Source: Pseudomonadota bacterium (lineage in GTDB: Bacteria > Pseudomonadota > Gammaproteobacteria > Burkholderiales > Burkholderiaceae_C). Taken from it: a stretch of 47,739 nucleotides of DNA. The notes below the pieces were generated by a model. That model worked only from the letters and a program-made list of their open reading frames with translations. It had not been told where the DNA came from and searched no databases. Shown in pieces: positions 8,121 to 16,307 of the stretch; position 1 is the first letter of the stretch; each line of letters begins with the position of its first letter. The DNA lies in contig JADFIG010000027.1 of NCBI GenBank assembly GCA_022566735.1, positions 1 to 47,739 of the forward strand. Direction: 5' to 3'. The position numbers were made by a program, and so were the translations under genes.

Positions 8121-8757
8121 AGCGGCAGGCCTCGCTCACCGCGCATTCCCAGCAGCGCGGCTTGCGCGCCTGGCACACGTAGCGCCCGTGCAGGATCAGC
8201 CAATGGTGGGCGTGCTGCATGAACTCGGGCGGCACGCGCTTGAGCAGCTTGAGCTCGACTTCCAGCGGCGTCTTGCCCACGGCCAGGCCGGTGCGGTTGC
8301 CCAGGCGGAAGATGTGCGTGTCCACCGCCATGGTCGGCTCGCCAAAAGCCACGTTGAGCACCACGTTGGCCGTCTTGCGGCCCACGCCGGGCAAGGCCTC
8401 CAGCGCCTCGCGGGTGCGCGGCACCTCGCCGCCATGCTGGTCGATGAGGATGCGGCAGGTCTCCAGCAGGTGGCGCGCCTTGCTCTTGTACAGGCCGATG
8501 GTCTTGATGTGATCGCACAGGCCTTCTTCGCCCAGGTCGAGGATGGCCTGCGGCGTGTTGGCCACGGGGAAGAGCCGGGCCGTGGCCTTGTTGACACCCA
8601 CGTCGGTGGCCTGGGCCGACAGCAGCACGGCGGTCAGCAACTCGAAGGGCGTGCTGTAGGCGAGCTCGGTTTCGGGGTGGGGGTTGGCGGCCTGCAGGGT
8701 CGCGAAGAACGCCTGGATCTGGTCGCGCGTCATCGCGGGGCTGGGCTTGTCGGTCAT
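8092..8757 (-). CDS. nth: Endonuclease III, DNA glycosylase/AP lyase
   Basis: A 221-residue base-excision-repair enzyme that removes oxidised pyrimidines and cuts at abasic sites. The helix-hairpin-helix LPGVGRKTANVVLN carries the catalytic lysine and the following VDTHIFRLGNRTGL the catalytic aspartate. The C-terminal Fe4S4 loop has C-x6-C-x2-C-x5-C spacing (CQARKPRCWECAVSEAC). YSTPFELLTAVLLSAQATDVGVNKAT is the usual N-terminal signature. An internal start at 8733 (MTRDQIQAFF) would match the E. coli length better; 8757 is the first methionine with plausible context. Its 3' end overlaps the convergent epimerase gene. Confidence 0.95.
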   Translation of the reverse strand: MTDKPSPAMTRDQIQAFFATLQAANPHPETELAYSTPFELLTAVLLSAQATDVGVNKATARLFPVANTPQAILDLGEEGLCDHIKTIGLYKSKARHLLETCRILIDQHGGEVPRTREALEALPGVGRKTANVVLNVAFGEPTMAVDTHIFRLGNRTGLAVGKTPLEVELKLLKRVPPEFMQHAHHWLILHGRYVCQARKPRCWECAVSEACRFKAKTPAPR

Positions 8758-8800
8758 GCCCGGCACCTTAGCGCAAGAGTTGACGCAAGGCGGTGTCCAG

Positions 8801-8820
8801 GTCACACAGGGTCACACAGG
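8801..8820. repeat. Tandem 10-base direct repeat
   Basis: GTCACACAGG occurs twice head to tail at 8801-8810 and 8811-8820, in the gap between the second TPM gene and nth. Two copies only; this is not a CRISPR and has no evident function. Confidence 0.8.
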
Positions 8821-8823
8821 GCC

Positions 8824-9357
8824 TCACAGCAACAGCACGGCGTCGGGCAGCTCGTTGGGGTGCGCCTCGGGATGGCGCAGGCCGTCCGGTGCCGGGTGGT
8901 GCTGGCGCAGCAGCTCGCCCACGCGCGCGATGGCGTCCAGCAGCCCCTGTTCGATGCGGCCCTGGTGCAGCAGCGCACCCAGGTCATCGGCCAGGGCCTG
9001 CCAGGTGGTTTGCGGCACGTGCGCGGACACCCCGCGGTCGGCCACCACCTCGATGCGCTGGTCGGCCAGCAGCAGGTAGATCAGCACGCCGTTGTTGTGC
9101 GCCGTGTCCCACACGCGCAACTGGCTGAACAGCCCGATGGCGCGCTGGCGGGCGTCCAGACCGGCCCGCAAGGCACCCCAGGGCAGGCCGCCTTCCACGC
9201 ACAGGCGCAACTCGCCCAGGTGGCGCGCTTCACAGCCTTGCACCGCCGCTTCCAGCCGGGCCAGGGCCTCGGGCGGCAAGGCACGGCGCGCATCGGCCGC
9301 ATCCAGCCAGAGGTGGCGCAACTCGCGCGGCAGGCGCCGCCACAGGGGGGACTTCAT
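8824..9357 (-). CDS. TPM domain protein (short form)
   Basis: A 177-residue protein with the TPM (TLP18.3/Psb32/MOLO-1) fold: EALARLEAAVQGCEARHLGELRLCVEG, RAIGLFSQLRVWDTAHNNGVLIYLLLADQRIEVVADRG, and the helix TWQALADDLGALLHQGRIEQGLLDAI. It lacks a signal peptide and the glycine-rich tail of its upstream neighbour. It is third in a lemA-TPM-TPM order often seen in proteobacteria, where the products are thought to act in the cell envelope. Function is unknown; phosphatase activity is known only for some plant members. Confidence 0.85.
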   Translation of the reverse strand: MKSPLWRRLPRELRHLWLDAADARRALPPEALARLEAAVQGCEARHLGELRLCVEGGLPWGALRAGLDARQRAIGLFSQLRVWDTAHNNGVLIYLLLADQRIEVVADRGVSAHVPQTTWQALADDLGALLHQGRIEQGLLDAIARVGELLRQHHPAPDGLRHPEAHPNELPDAVLLL

Positions 9358-9455
9358 CGTGCGGGCTCCTTTTGTGGCGCCATGTCGGGGTCCGTGGGCG
9401 GCGCCACGTGCTCAGGGTGCGGGGTGTGGGTCATGGCCTGCGCCTGCTGCCTGGG

Positions 9456-10394
9456 TCACCAGCGCCCGGAGGCACCGCCACCGCCGAAATCACCGCCCCC
9501 GCCGGACGACCAGCCGCCACCGCCACCTCCGCCCCAGCCACCCCCCGGTGGCCCCCAGCCGCCGAAGCCGCCCGGGCCGCCGCGGCCGCCCTTGCCCATG
9601 GCCAGCGCCAGCACCACGGCCATGACGCCGCCGGCCAGGCCCAGCAGCAGGCTCGCGGTGATCACCCAGACGATGCCGCCGCCAACGGCCCCCGTCAACA
9701 GGGCACCCGCCTTGCGTCCGAAGATGGCACCGAGCACGCCCGAGACGATGGGGATGCCGATGAGACCGAACACGAAGAGCTGGTCCAGGCCGAAGCCGGG
9801 CCTGCGCGCACCGTTCGAGCCGGTGGCCTGCGGCGCCGGCAGGTTCTCCCCGGTGATCAGGGCCATGAGCCGATCCACCCCGGCGTTGAGGCCGGCGGCG
9901 ATGTCACCGCGTCGGAAGGCCGGCGTGATGGCCTGCTCGATCACGCGGCTGGCCGCCAGGTCGGGCACGGCACCCTCCAGCGCCTTGGCCACCTCGATGC
10001 GCACGCGCCGGTCCTGCAAGGCCACCACCAGCAGCAGGCCATCGCCGACCTCGCGCCGCCCGATCTTCCAGGTGTCGCCCACACGCTGCGCATAGGCCGC
10101 GATGTCTTCGGGCTGGGTCGTGGGCACCAGCAGCACGACCATCTGCGTGCCGCGCTCGGCCTCGAAGCGGCTGAGCTTGTCGTCCAGCGCACGGGCCGCG
10201 TCCGACGACAGCGCCTGGGCCTGGTCGACGACGTGGCCGGTGAGCGCAGGCACCGGCAGCACGCCGCCGTCGGTGCGGGCCTGCGCCCAGGCCTGGGGCA
10301 GCACCAGCAGCATCGCCCAGGCGGTCAGCGCGACGATCCGCGAGAGGCGGCGCACGGCCATCTGCGTCACCCGCCAGACCAGGACGGTGGGCAT
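9456..10394 (-). CDS. TPM domain protein with glycine-rich C-terminus (YgcG-like)
   Basis: A 312-residue exported membrane protein. An N-terminal signal-like segment (IVALTAWAMLLVLPQAWAQ) is followed by the TPM domain (VVDQAQALSSDAARALDDKL to ITPAFRRGDIAAGL), two hydrophobic segments that could anchor it, and a tail rich in glycine and tryptophan (GGWGPPGGGWGGGGGGGW) ending in GGGGASGRW. This layout is the YgcG family. The start at 10394 overlaps the lemA stop as TGATG, pointing to coupled translation; a GTG one codon upstream is the alternative. Role unknown; it probably works with LemA at the inner membrane. Confidence 0.88.
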   Translation of the reverse strand: MPTVLVWRVTQMAVRRLSRIVALTAWAMLLVLPQAWAQARTDGGVLPVPALTGHVVDQAQALSSDAARALDDKLSRFEAERGTQMVVLLVPTTQPEDIAAYAQRVGDTWKIGRREVGDGLLLVVALQDRRVRIEVAKALEGAVPDLAASRVIEQAITPAFRRGDIAAGLNAGVDRLMALITGENLPAPQATGSNGARRPGFGLDQLFVFGLIGIPIVSGVLGAIFGRKAGALLTGAVGGGIVWVITASLLLGLAGGVMAVVLALAMGKGGRGGPGGFGGWGPPGGGWGGGGGGGWSSGGGGDFGGGGASGRW

Positions 10395-11014
10395 CACTTC
10401 TTGCCGAAGTCCACCGTGGGCGGCTGGGAGATCTGCGCTTCGTTCTGCACCGTGAAGCTGGGCTTGGTGCCGTAGCTGAACACCATCGCCGTCAGGTTGG
10501 TCGGGAAGCTGCGCACCTTGACGTTGTAGTCCTGCACCGACTGGATGTAGCGGTTGCGCGCCACGGTGATGCGGTTCTCGGTGCCTTCGAGTTGCACGCG
10601 CAGGTCCTGGAAGCCCTGGTTGGCCTTCAGGTTGGGGTAGTTTTCGCTGACGACCAGCAGGCGCGACAGCGCGCTGGACAGCTCACCCTGGGCCTGCTGG
10701 AACTTGTTGAAGGCTTCGGGGTTGTTGATGAGCTCGGGCGTGGCCTGGATGCTGGTGGCCTTGGCGCGGGCCTCCACCACCTTGGTCAGGGTGTCCTGCT
10801 CGAAACCGGCCTCGCCCTTGACGGTGGCCACCAGGTTGGGCACCAGGTCGGCGCGGCGCTGGTATTGGTTGAGCACCTCGGCCCAGGAGGCCTTGGTCTG
10901 TTCGTCCAGGCGCTGGAAGTCGTTGTAGCCGCAGCCGCTCAGCGAGGCCGTCAGCGGTGCGCCCAGGGCCAGGGCCAGTGCGAGGGCCGCAGCGCGGCGG
11001 GAGGGAAGGGACAT
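10394..11014 (-). CDS. lemA: LemA family lipoprotein
   Basis: A 206-residue protein with a signal peptide and a lipobox (LTASLSGC, cysteine near residue 28), so probably lipid-anchored. The LemA domain is clear: YNDFQRLDEQTKASWAEVLNQYQRRADLVPNLVATVKG, then the helices ending FPTNLTAMVFSYGTKPSF. It is the first gene of the lemA-TPM-TPM-nth cluster on the minus strand. The biochemical role of bacterial LemA is not established; the paired TPM genes suggest a shared envelope function. Confidence 0.92.
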   Translation of the reverse strand: MSLPSRRAAALALALALGAPLTASLSGCGYNDFQRLDEQTKASWAEVLNQYQRRADLVPNLVATVKGEAGFEQDTLTKVVEARAKATSIQATPELINNPEAFNKFQQAQGELSSALSRLLVVSENYPNLKANQGFQDLRVQLEGTENRITVARNRYIQSVQDYNVKVRSFPTNLTAMVFSYGTKPSFTVQNEAQISQPPTVDFGKK

Positions 11015-11137
11015 CGTCAGGACCTTTCAGTGCGCACCCACGCGCAAACCATGCAGGATGATCACGCAGGATAAATGAGGACGCGCACGTCCGCTTCAAG
11101 CCCGCAGGGTTGGCCCAGGCGCGGCGTTCAGGGATGT

Positions 11138-11416
11138 TCAGATCGCTTGCGGTGCATCCAGCACGCGGCACGACAGGATCTGGTGCGCGCGCGAGCGCGG
11201 GTAGCGGTCCCGCACGATGGAGATGGCGCCCATCGGGGTGTCGGCCATCACCTTGAGCACGCGTTTGACGGCCTGGCTGGACGGCGAAATCACCACCAGG
11301 GCCGACACTTCAAACAGACGCAGGGCAGGTTCGATGGCCAGGTTCATCAGGGCACGCATGATGCTCTCCAGGATGCGGGCAGCGCGTTCGCGTCTGCCTG
11401 CCACTTGATCATGCAT
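11138..11416 (-). CDS. Small protein of unknown function
   Basis: A 92-residue open frame starting MHDQVAGRRERAARILESIM. It has a basic N-terminus, then a hydrophobic segment (FEVSALVVISPSS) and a basic C-terminal half with DRYPRSRAHQILSCRVLDAPQ. I do not recognise it. The frame extends to 11482 without an obvious ribosome site, so the start is uncertain. It stands alone between lemA and a PEP-CTERM gene. Its third-position GC bias fits a real gene, but it could be a chance frame. Confidence 0.45.
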   Translation of the reverse strand: MHDQVAGRRERAARILESIMRALMNLAIEPALRLFEVSALVVISPSSQAVKRVLKVMADTPMGAISIVRDRYPRSRAHQILSCRVLDAPQAI

Positions 11417-11526
11417 TTTGCGGACCAGGCGTGACACCGAAGTGACCCCCGGGATGGGGGTTTCCCACCCTGGGGATGACACCCGGGCGCGTGCGTCTTG
11501 TCACACACCGGGCCCCGGGTGCGCGC

Positions 11527-12342
11527 TCAGCTGCGGCGGCGCAGGCTGCTCAGGCCGAACAGGCCGAACAGGCCCAGGGCGGCGAACAGCAGGGCGATCG
11601 AGGCGGGCTCCGGCACGGCGGTCTGCACGCTCACGTTCCGGATGGCCAGCAGCGTGGTGCCGGCGCCGTCGACCATGTCGTTCACGCCCCAGCCCAGGCG
11701 GGCGGTGCCACCGGTGCTTGCGGTGAAGCTGAAGGTCTGGAGGCCCGACACGCGCCAGCCGGCGGTGTCGGCATCCGACAGGGCCAGCGTGCCGATGTTG
11801 CCCAGCTGGGTCTGGGTGAGGGTGGCGGCCTGCTGCGGATCGGCGGCCAGGCTGAAGGCCAGCCAGGCGCTGTCGTTGACTGCATCGCCATTGCCGGCGT
11901 AGGCGTCGCGGGTCAGCACCTGCCAGGTGAAGCTGATGGTGTCACCGGCGTTCAGGAAGAAGCTCTGCGCGGCCGAGGAGGCCTCGACGGCATCGTCGGC
12001 CCCCACGGAGGAGGCGAAGGCGCCGGTGGACAGGCCCAGGTTGGCTTCGGCGCCACCGGTCTGGCCGGCCATCGCGGCCGAGGTGCCCGAGACGTTGTAG
12101 GTGCCGGCGGCGGCGGGGGCGTCGTCCTGGGTGCCCAGTCGGGCCGTGCCCAGCACCAGGGTGGCGGTGTTGCCGAAGTCGTGGCCTGCGGCGGTGCCGG
12201 TGACCACAGCGACGTCACCGACGGCGTTCCAGGCCGACAGGCCGGCGTTGAAGCTGCCGTTTTGCAGCGGGGCGGCTTGGGCGCTGGCGGCGGCCAGGGT
12301 GGCGCAGGCCAGGGCGGCGCGGGAGATGAGGGAGAACTTCAT
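11527..12342 (-). CDS. PEP-CTERM sorting domain protein (274-residue open frame)
   Basis: An exported protein of 271 residues from the start at 12342 (MKFSLISRAALACATLAAAS, a typical signal peptide); a start three codons earlier is possible. A GGA-type ribosome site lies about 9 bases before the chosen ATG. The C-terminus has the PEP-CTERM signal: AVPEPASIALL, a hydrophobic helix and the basic end LRRRS, which is recognised by an exosortase in bacteria that make exopolysaccharide. The body is rich in Ala, Thr, Gly and Asp and looks like a beta-sandwich (NGSFNAGLSAWNAVGDV is typical of carbohydrate-binding-like PEP-CTERM proteins). The exosortase gene is not in the window. It lies 38 bases after the nuclease gene, same strand. 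Confidence 0.85.
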   Translation of the reverse strand: MKFSLISRAALACATLAAASAQAAPLQNGSFNAGLSAWNAVGDVAVVTGTAAGHDFGNTATLVLGTARLGTQDDAPAAAGTYNVSGTSAAMAGQTGGAEANLGLSTGAFASSVGADDAVEASSAAQSFFLNAGDTISFTWQVLTRDAYAGNGDAVNDSAWLAFSLAADPQQAATLTQTQLGNIGTLALSDADTAGWRVSGLQTFSFTASTGGTARLGWGVNDMVDGAGTTLLAIRNVSVQTAVPEPASIALLFAALGLFGLFGLSSLRRRS

Positions 12343-12380
12343 GATGGGCATTCCGTTGAATCAGTCAGGGTGGCGGGGCC

Positions 12381-15344
12381 TCACAGCAGCAGGTCGCGGC
12401 TGGCCACGATCTGTGCGGCGCTCACGCCCTTGAGCAGGACCAGGGCGATCGGCGAAGAAGCGCCGGCCGTGCCGTCGGTGTCGATGCGGACTTCCACGCC
12501 GTTGGCGGTGTTCACCAGGCGGACGTAACCACCGGCCACCAGGTCGCCCGCGGCGCCGTAGCTGGTGCGCAGGGTGCTGGCGATGGCCGTCAGGTCCAGC
12601 TTGTCGGTGCCCGGGGCGAAGTCGTTGATGGTGTCGCGGCCGTCGCGGATGTCGGTGTAGACGAACACGTCGGCACCAGCGCCGCCCGTCAGGGTGTCGG
12701 CGCCCAGCAGGCCGTTGATGCGGTCATCGCCAGCGGTGCCCGTCAGCGTGTCGCGGCCGGCGGTGCCGTTGATGGCCTTGACCAGGCTCAGGCCGACCAC
12801 CACGGGGTCGTGGTCCGACGAGCGGTACGGCGAGGCGGTGTAGTAGTCCGGGCTGCAGGCGCTGTAGCCGCAGGTGCCGTTGGCCGACAGCTTGAACTCG
12901 ACGTTGTAGTCGATCACGCTGGGTTCGTCGGCGTTGATGTGCCAGTGCACGGTGTTGGCAGCCACGGCGCGCAGGCCGGCGGTGGCCAGGGCGTGGTCGA
13001 GGTAGCCTGCCTCGCCGTCGAAGACGTAGGAGTAGTCGCTGCTGCCGCTGAAGATCTCGATCAGGTCGCTCAGGCCGTTGCCGGTCAGCGTGCGGATCGG
13101 GTCTTCCTTGCCGTAGGCGTTCAGGTCACCGATGACCAGGCTGCCGCGCGCAGCGGTGCTGGCCTGCAGGTCCTGGATGAAGGTCAGCAGGCGGCTGGCC
13201 TGTTCGGTGCGGCGACCGTTCCAGCAGCCTTGGCCATCGCCGCTGTCGAAGTTGCCGGCGTAGTCGGCATCGCCCGAGGCGGGGCAGCTGCCCTTGGACT
13301 TGAAGTGGTTGACGACGACGGTGAACTTCTCGTTGTTGGGCAGCGAGAAGGTCTGGGCCAGGGGCGGGCGGTTGTGGATGGCGTCGGTGTCGGACACGGC
13401 ATTGCCGTTGAGCGTCACCGAGCCGGGCTTGTAGATCATGGCCACGCGGATGGCGTCGGTGCCGGTGGCCGCACCGCCGATGGCGGGGTAGAAGGCCGTG
13501 GGCACGTTGACGGCAGCGTAGGTGCCGGCGCCCAGCTTGGCGTTGAGCGCGTCCACCAGGTTCTGCAAGGCGGTGTTGCCGTTGTTCTGCATCTCCATCA
13601 GGCCCACCACGTCGGCGTTGATGGACGAAATGGCTTCCACGATCTTGGCGCGCTGGCGGGTGAACTCGGCCAGGCTGTCGGCACCGCGGCAGTTGCTTGC
13701 GGACACCGCACCACCCAGCGAGCAGCCCTGGCCCGTGGCACCGGAGGCAGTGGCACCGTTGGTGAAGGTGGTGAAGAAGTTCAGCACGTTGAAGCTGGCC
13801 ACCTTGACGTTGCCGCCAGCGGCGTCCGGAGCTGCCGTGCGCGCATTGGCGCGCGTGAAGGCCACGGGCTGCGTCGGATGGAGCTTGTAGCTGGCCAGGC
13901 CGGTGTTGGAGCTGGTGCTCAGGCCGTAGTCGATCACGCCGGTGATGCTGTCGACGGTGTCGCCGGCGCGCAGGGTGTTGTCAGCGGCGAAGTAGGGCGT
14001 CGGGTTGGTGTTCTGGGCCGAGGTGCCATCGTCCAGCAGGATCTGGCGCTGGGCGTTGCTGGCGGCCATGCCGATGGCGTCAGCCGAGCCGGCGGGGAAG
14101 ACGTTGGTCGGCTTGACCAGGCGGCCCCCCGACGACAGCGTGACCTGGCCGTAGCGGCCCTGGAAGTAGTTCTGCGACGCGGTCAGCTGGGTGTTGATGG
14201 TCACCACCATGCCTTCGACGGCTTCGAGCTGGGCTTCCGTGGCCGGCAGGGTGATCACGGTGGGGTTGACCGTGTTGCCGCTGCTGAGCACGTTGATGGC
14301 CGTGGGGCTGGTCAGCTCGGTGACCGTGTGGGCCAGGGTCAGGTTGTTGGTGGCCGCGCCGGTGTTGAACTCGGCGACGGTGGCGGTCAGGGTGATGGCC
14401 TGGCCGACCTGCACGGTGGGTGCCGTGCTGGTGTAGACGAGGATGCCCTCGGAAGTGGCCGGGTTGCCATCCCCCACGGGGTCTTGCAGGAAGAAGCCGT
14501 TGTTGGTCACCTTGGTGACCACGCCGGAGGTGGTGACGCTCTGGCCCAGCAGAGGGCTGGTGTGGCCGCTGCCCTGGATCTGGGAGATCGGCGTGGTGCT
14601 GGGGGCCGGGGCAGGCGTGGGGCTGGGCGAGGGGCTCGGCGTCGGCGAGGGGCTGGGGGCCGGCGAGCCGGAGCAGACGTTGAAGGCGCTCAGGCTGTTG
14701 CGCGGGGCAGGCGCACCCACCGCAAAGTCGGCGACGTTGCTGTCGGTGTCCGTGCAGCCGTTGCTGGCGCGCAGGGCGGCGGTGGTGGACGACAGCGTGC
14801 CCACGGCAGTGCCTTCGCTCAGCGAGGCCGAGCCATAGCCCACCAGGTCGATGATCTGGGCCAGCTGGCTGACCGTGCAGGTGGTGGTGCTGCTGCCGCA
14901 GCCCAGGGCGGTGGTGCCCGAGACCAGGGCGAACTTGCCGGCCGAGGCCGAGGCCGAGATCCCGCCGGTGATGTCGGCGGTGGGCAGGGCTGGGCCCAGG
15001 CTGCCGGCGGCCAGCGCCACCAGGGCGTACTGGCCGGGGGCCAGGGAGGTCAGCGCGCCCGTGCCGAGGTTGGTGGGCGAGCCCAGGTTGCCGCTGGCCG
15101 AGCCGTACTGCAGGCTGAGGCCCGCCAGGCTGACGCTGGCGCTGCCGGCGTTGAACAGCTCGACGTAATCCTGCTTGTAGGAGGGGCTGCCGGTGGTGGC
15201 CTGGCCGCCGCCGTACACCTGGCTGATCACCAGGCCGCTGCTGGACGCCTGGGCGACGCCTGCCAGGCTCAGTGCCAGCGCCACACAGACGGGGCGCAGG
15301 CGGAAGGACGGGGACGTGTGGCGGGACAGGGTGGACAGGCGCAT
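12381..15344 (-). CDS. Secreted ExeM/NucH-family nuclease with lamin-tail and RTX domains
   Basis: A 987-residue multidomain extracellular endonuclease. In order: a signal peptide (to about residue 33); a lamin-tail domain (GLVISQVYGGG, then QDYVELFNAGSASVSLAG); a proline/serine/threonine linker at about 226-251; an OB-fold-like region (SGVVTKVTNNGFFLQDP); an endonuclease/exonuclease/phosphatase domain from about 511 (VKVASFNVLNFFTTF, a catalytic-type glutamate in GLMEMQNNG, GDLNAYGKEDP, and the terminal SSDHDPVVVGL near 845); and RTX-type calcium-binding repeats from about 858 (GTAGDDRINGLLGADTLTGGAGADVF). The start at 15344 has a GAGG ribosome site; the frame extends nine codons further. 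Such enzymes degrade extracellular DNA. The presence of both a Sec signal and an RTX end is noted as a finding. Confidence 0.88.
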   Translation of the reverse strand: MRLSTLSRHTSPSFRLRPVCVALALSLAGVAQASSSGLVISQVYGGGQATTGSPSYKQDYVELFNAGSASVSLAGLSLQYGSASGNLGSPTNLGTGALTSLAPGQYALVALAAGSLGPALPTADITGGISASASAGKFALVSGTTALGCGSSTTTCTVSQLAQIIDLVGYGSASLSEGTAVGTLSSTTAALRASNGCTDTDSNVADFAVGAPAPRNSLSAFNVCSGSPAPSPSPTPSPSPSPTPAPAPSTTPISQIQGSGHTSPLLGQSVTTSGVVTKVTNNGFFLQDPVGDGNPATSEGILVYTSTAPTVQVGQAITLTATVAEFNTGAATNNLTLAHTVTELTSPTAINVLSSGNTVNPTVITLPATEAQLEAVEGMVVTINTQLTASQNYFQGRYGQVTLSSGGRLVKPTNVFPAGSADAIGMAASNAQRQILLDDGTSAQNTNPTPYFAADNTLRAGDTVDSITGVIDYGLSTSSNTGLASYKLHPTQPVAFTRANARTAAPDAAGGNVKVASFNVLNFFTTFTNGATASGATGQGCSLGGAVSASNCRGADSLAEFTRQRAKIVEAISSINADVVGLMEMQNNGNTALQNLVDALNAKLGAGTYAAVNVPTAFYPAIGGAATGTDAIRVAMIYKPGSVTLNGNAVSDTDAIHNRPPLAQTFSLPNNEKFTVVVNHFKSKGSCPASGDADYAGNFDSGDGQGCWNGRRTEQASRLLTFIQDLQASTAARGSLVIGDLNAYGKEDPIRTLTGNGLSDLIEIFSGSSDYSYVFDGEAGYLDHALATAGLRAVAANTVHWHINADEPSVIDYNVEFKLSANGTCGYSACSPDYYTASPYRSSDHDPVVVGLSLVKAINGTAGRDTLTGTAGDDRINGLLGADTLTGGAGADVFVYTDIRDGRDTINDFAPGTDKLDLTAIASTLRTSYGAAGDLVAGGYVRLVNTANGVEVRIDTDGTAGASSPIALVLLKGVSAAQIVASRDLLL

Positions 15345-15536
15345 GGGGGACCTCGGTGTTCTTGAATCCACCGAGTGTGATCAGACGCCGTGTCATGGCG
15401 ACGAGAGGGCCGTCGCGCGCAGTGGGTTGCACGGCTCATGCGGCGTGTCACTGTCCTGTTTCATCGTGATCGTGCACACGGCTCATGCCATGCGGCCCCG
15501 GCGCACAGGGGGCGGCACGGTGCGCGGTGCGTTCGC

Positions 15537-16199
15537 TCAGTCCTTCTGGCGGCGCGCACGGGCCCGCGCCAGCGCCGCCTCGATCACGGCGCGCTTGGCG
15601 TCGAGCTCGGCCGGCTCGGTCAGCCTGGACACTTCGGGCAGGTGGGCCAGCTTGTGCTCCGCCTTGGCCTGCAGGCGGGCTTCGTGTTCGGCCTGGCTGC
15701 GCACCAGCCGCTCGGCGCGCCACTGGTGGCGTTCGCGGGCGGCATCGGCCTGCGCCTGCGACCAGGCCGCCCAGCCGGTGGGCGGGGCGACGCCTTCATG
15801 GGCCGGCACCAGCGCGATGCAGTCCACCGGGCACACCGGCACGCACAGCTCGCAGCCCGTGCAGTCCGCCTCGATGACGGTGTGCATGTGCTTGTTGGTG
15901 CCGATGATGGCGTCCACCGGGCAGGCCTGGATGCACAGGGTGCAGCCGATGCACCAGGCCTCGTCGATCACGGCCAGCGTGCGCGGGCCCTCCTGGCCAT
16001 GCTCAGGGCTCAGCGGCTGCTCGGGCAGGCCGGTCAGCGCGGCCAGGCGGCGCACACCTTCGGCACCACCGGGCGGGCATTGGTGGATGCCGGCCTCGCC
16101 TGCCGCGATGGCGCGGGCGTACGACGCGCAATCCGGGTAGCCGCAGCGCGTGCATTGCGTTTGCGGCAGCAGGGCGTTGATCTGGTCGGCATCAGGCAT
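15537..16199 (-). CDS. RnfB-like iron-sulfur protein (soluble, stand-alone)
   Basis: A 220-residue protein of the RnfB/RsxB family, electron transfer. The first cluster motif is C-x2-C-x4-C-x16-C (CTRCGYPDC to HQC, residues about 15-40). Two ferredoxin-type 4Fe-4S motifs follow ([16 protein letters not shown] and [16 protein letters not shown]). The C-terminal third is a charged Ala/Arg/Glu-rich helix. Unlike E. coli RsxB, there is no N-terminal membrane helix from the start at 16199 ([13 protein letters not shown]), and no rnfA, C, D, G or E genes are near. It may serve as a ferredoxin donor for other enzymes. It lies 108 bases after phaZ, same strand. Confidence 0.85.
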   Translation of the reverse strand: MPDADQINALLPQTQCTRCGYPDCASYARAIAAGEAGIHQCPPGGAEGVRRLAALTGLPEQPLSPEHGQEGPRTLAVIDEAWCIGCTLCIQACPVDAIIGTNKHMHTVIEADCTGCELCVPVCPVDCIALVPAHEGVAPPTGWAAWSQAQADAARERHQWRAERLVRSQAEHEARLQAKAEHKLAHLPEVSRLTEPAELDAKRAVIEAALARARARRQKD

Positions 16200-16307
16200 G
16201 GTGGCGCGCAAGTGTACAAGCCCCGTCACCGCACGCAGGGACGTGGGTGGCGGGGCCTGGGATGCGGGCGGCGCAGGTGTGCCGAGCTGGCCCACCTGGC
16301 CGGGGCG

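Noticed and set aside
8801..8820. CRISPR-like repeat
   Set aside because: Two adjacent 10-base copies with no spacers and no cas genes.
12810..15365. 851-residue plus-strand open frame opposite the nuclease gene
   Set aside because: Low-complexity Gly/Ala/Val/Gln composition, no domain; the minus strand encodes the multidomain nuclease.
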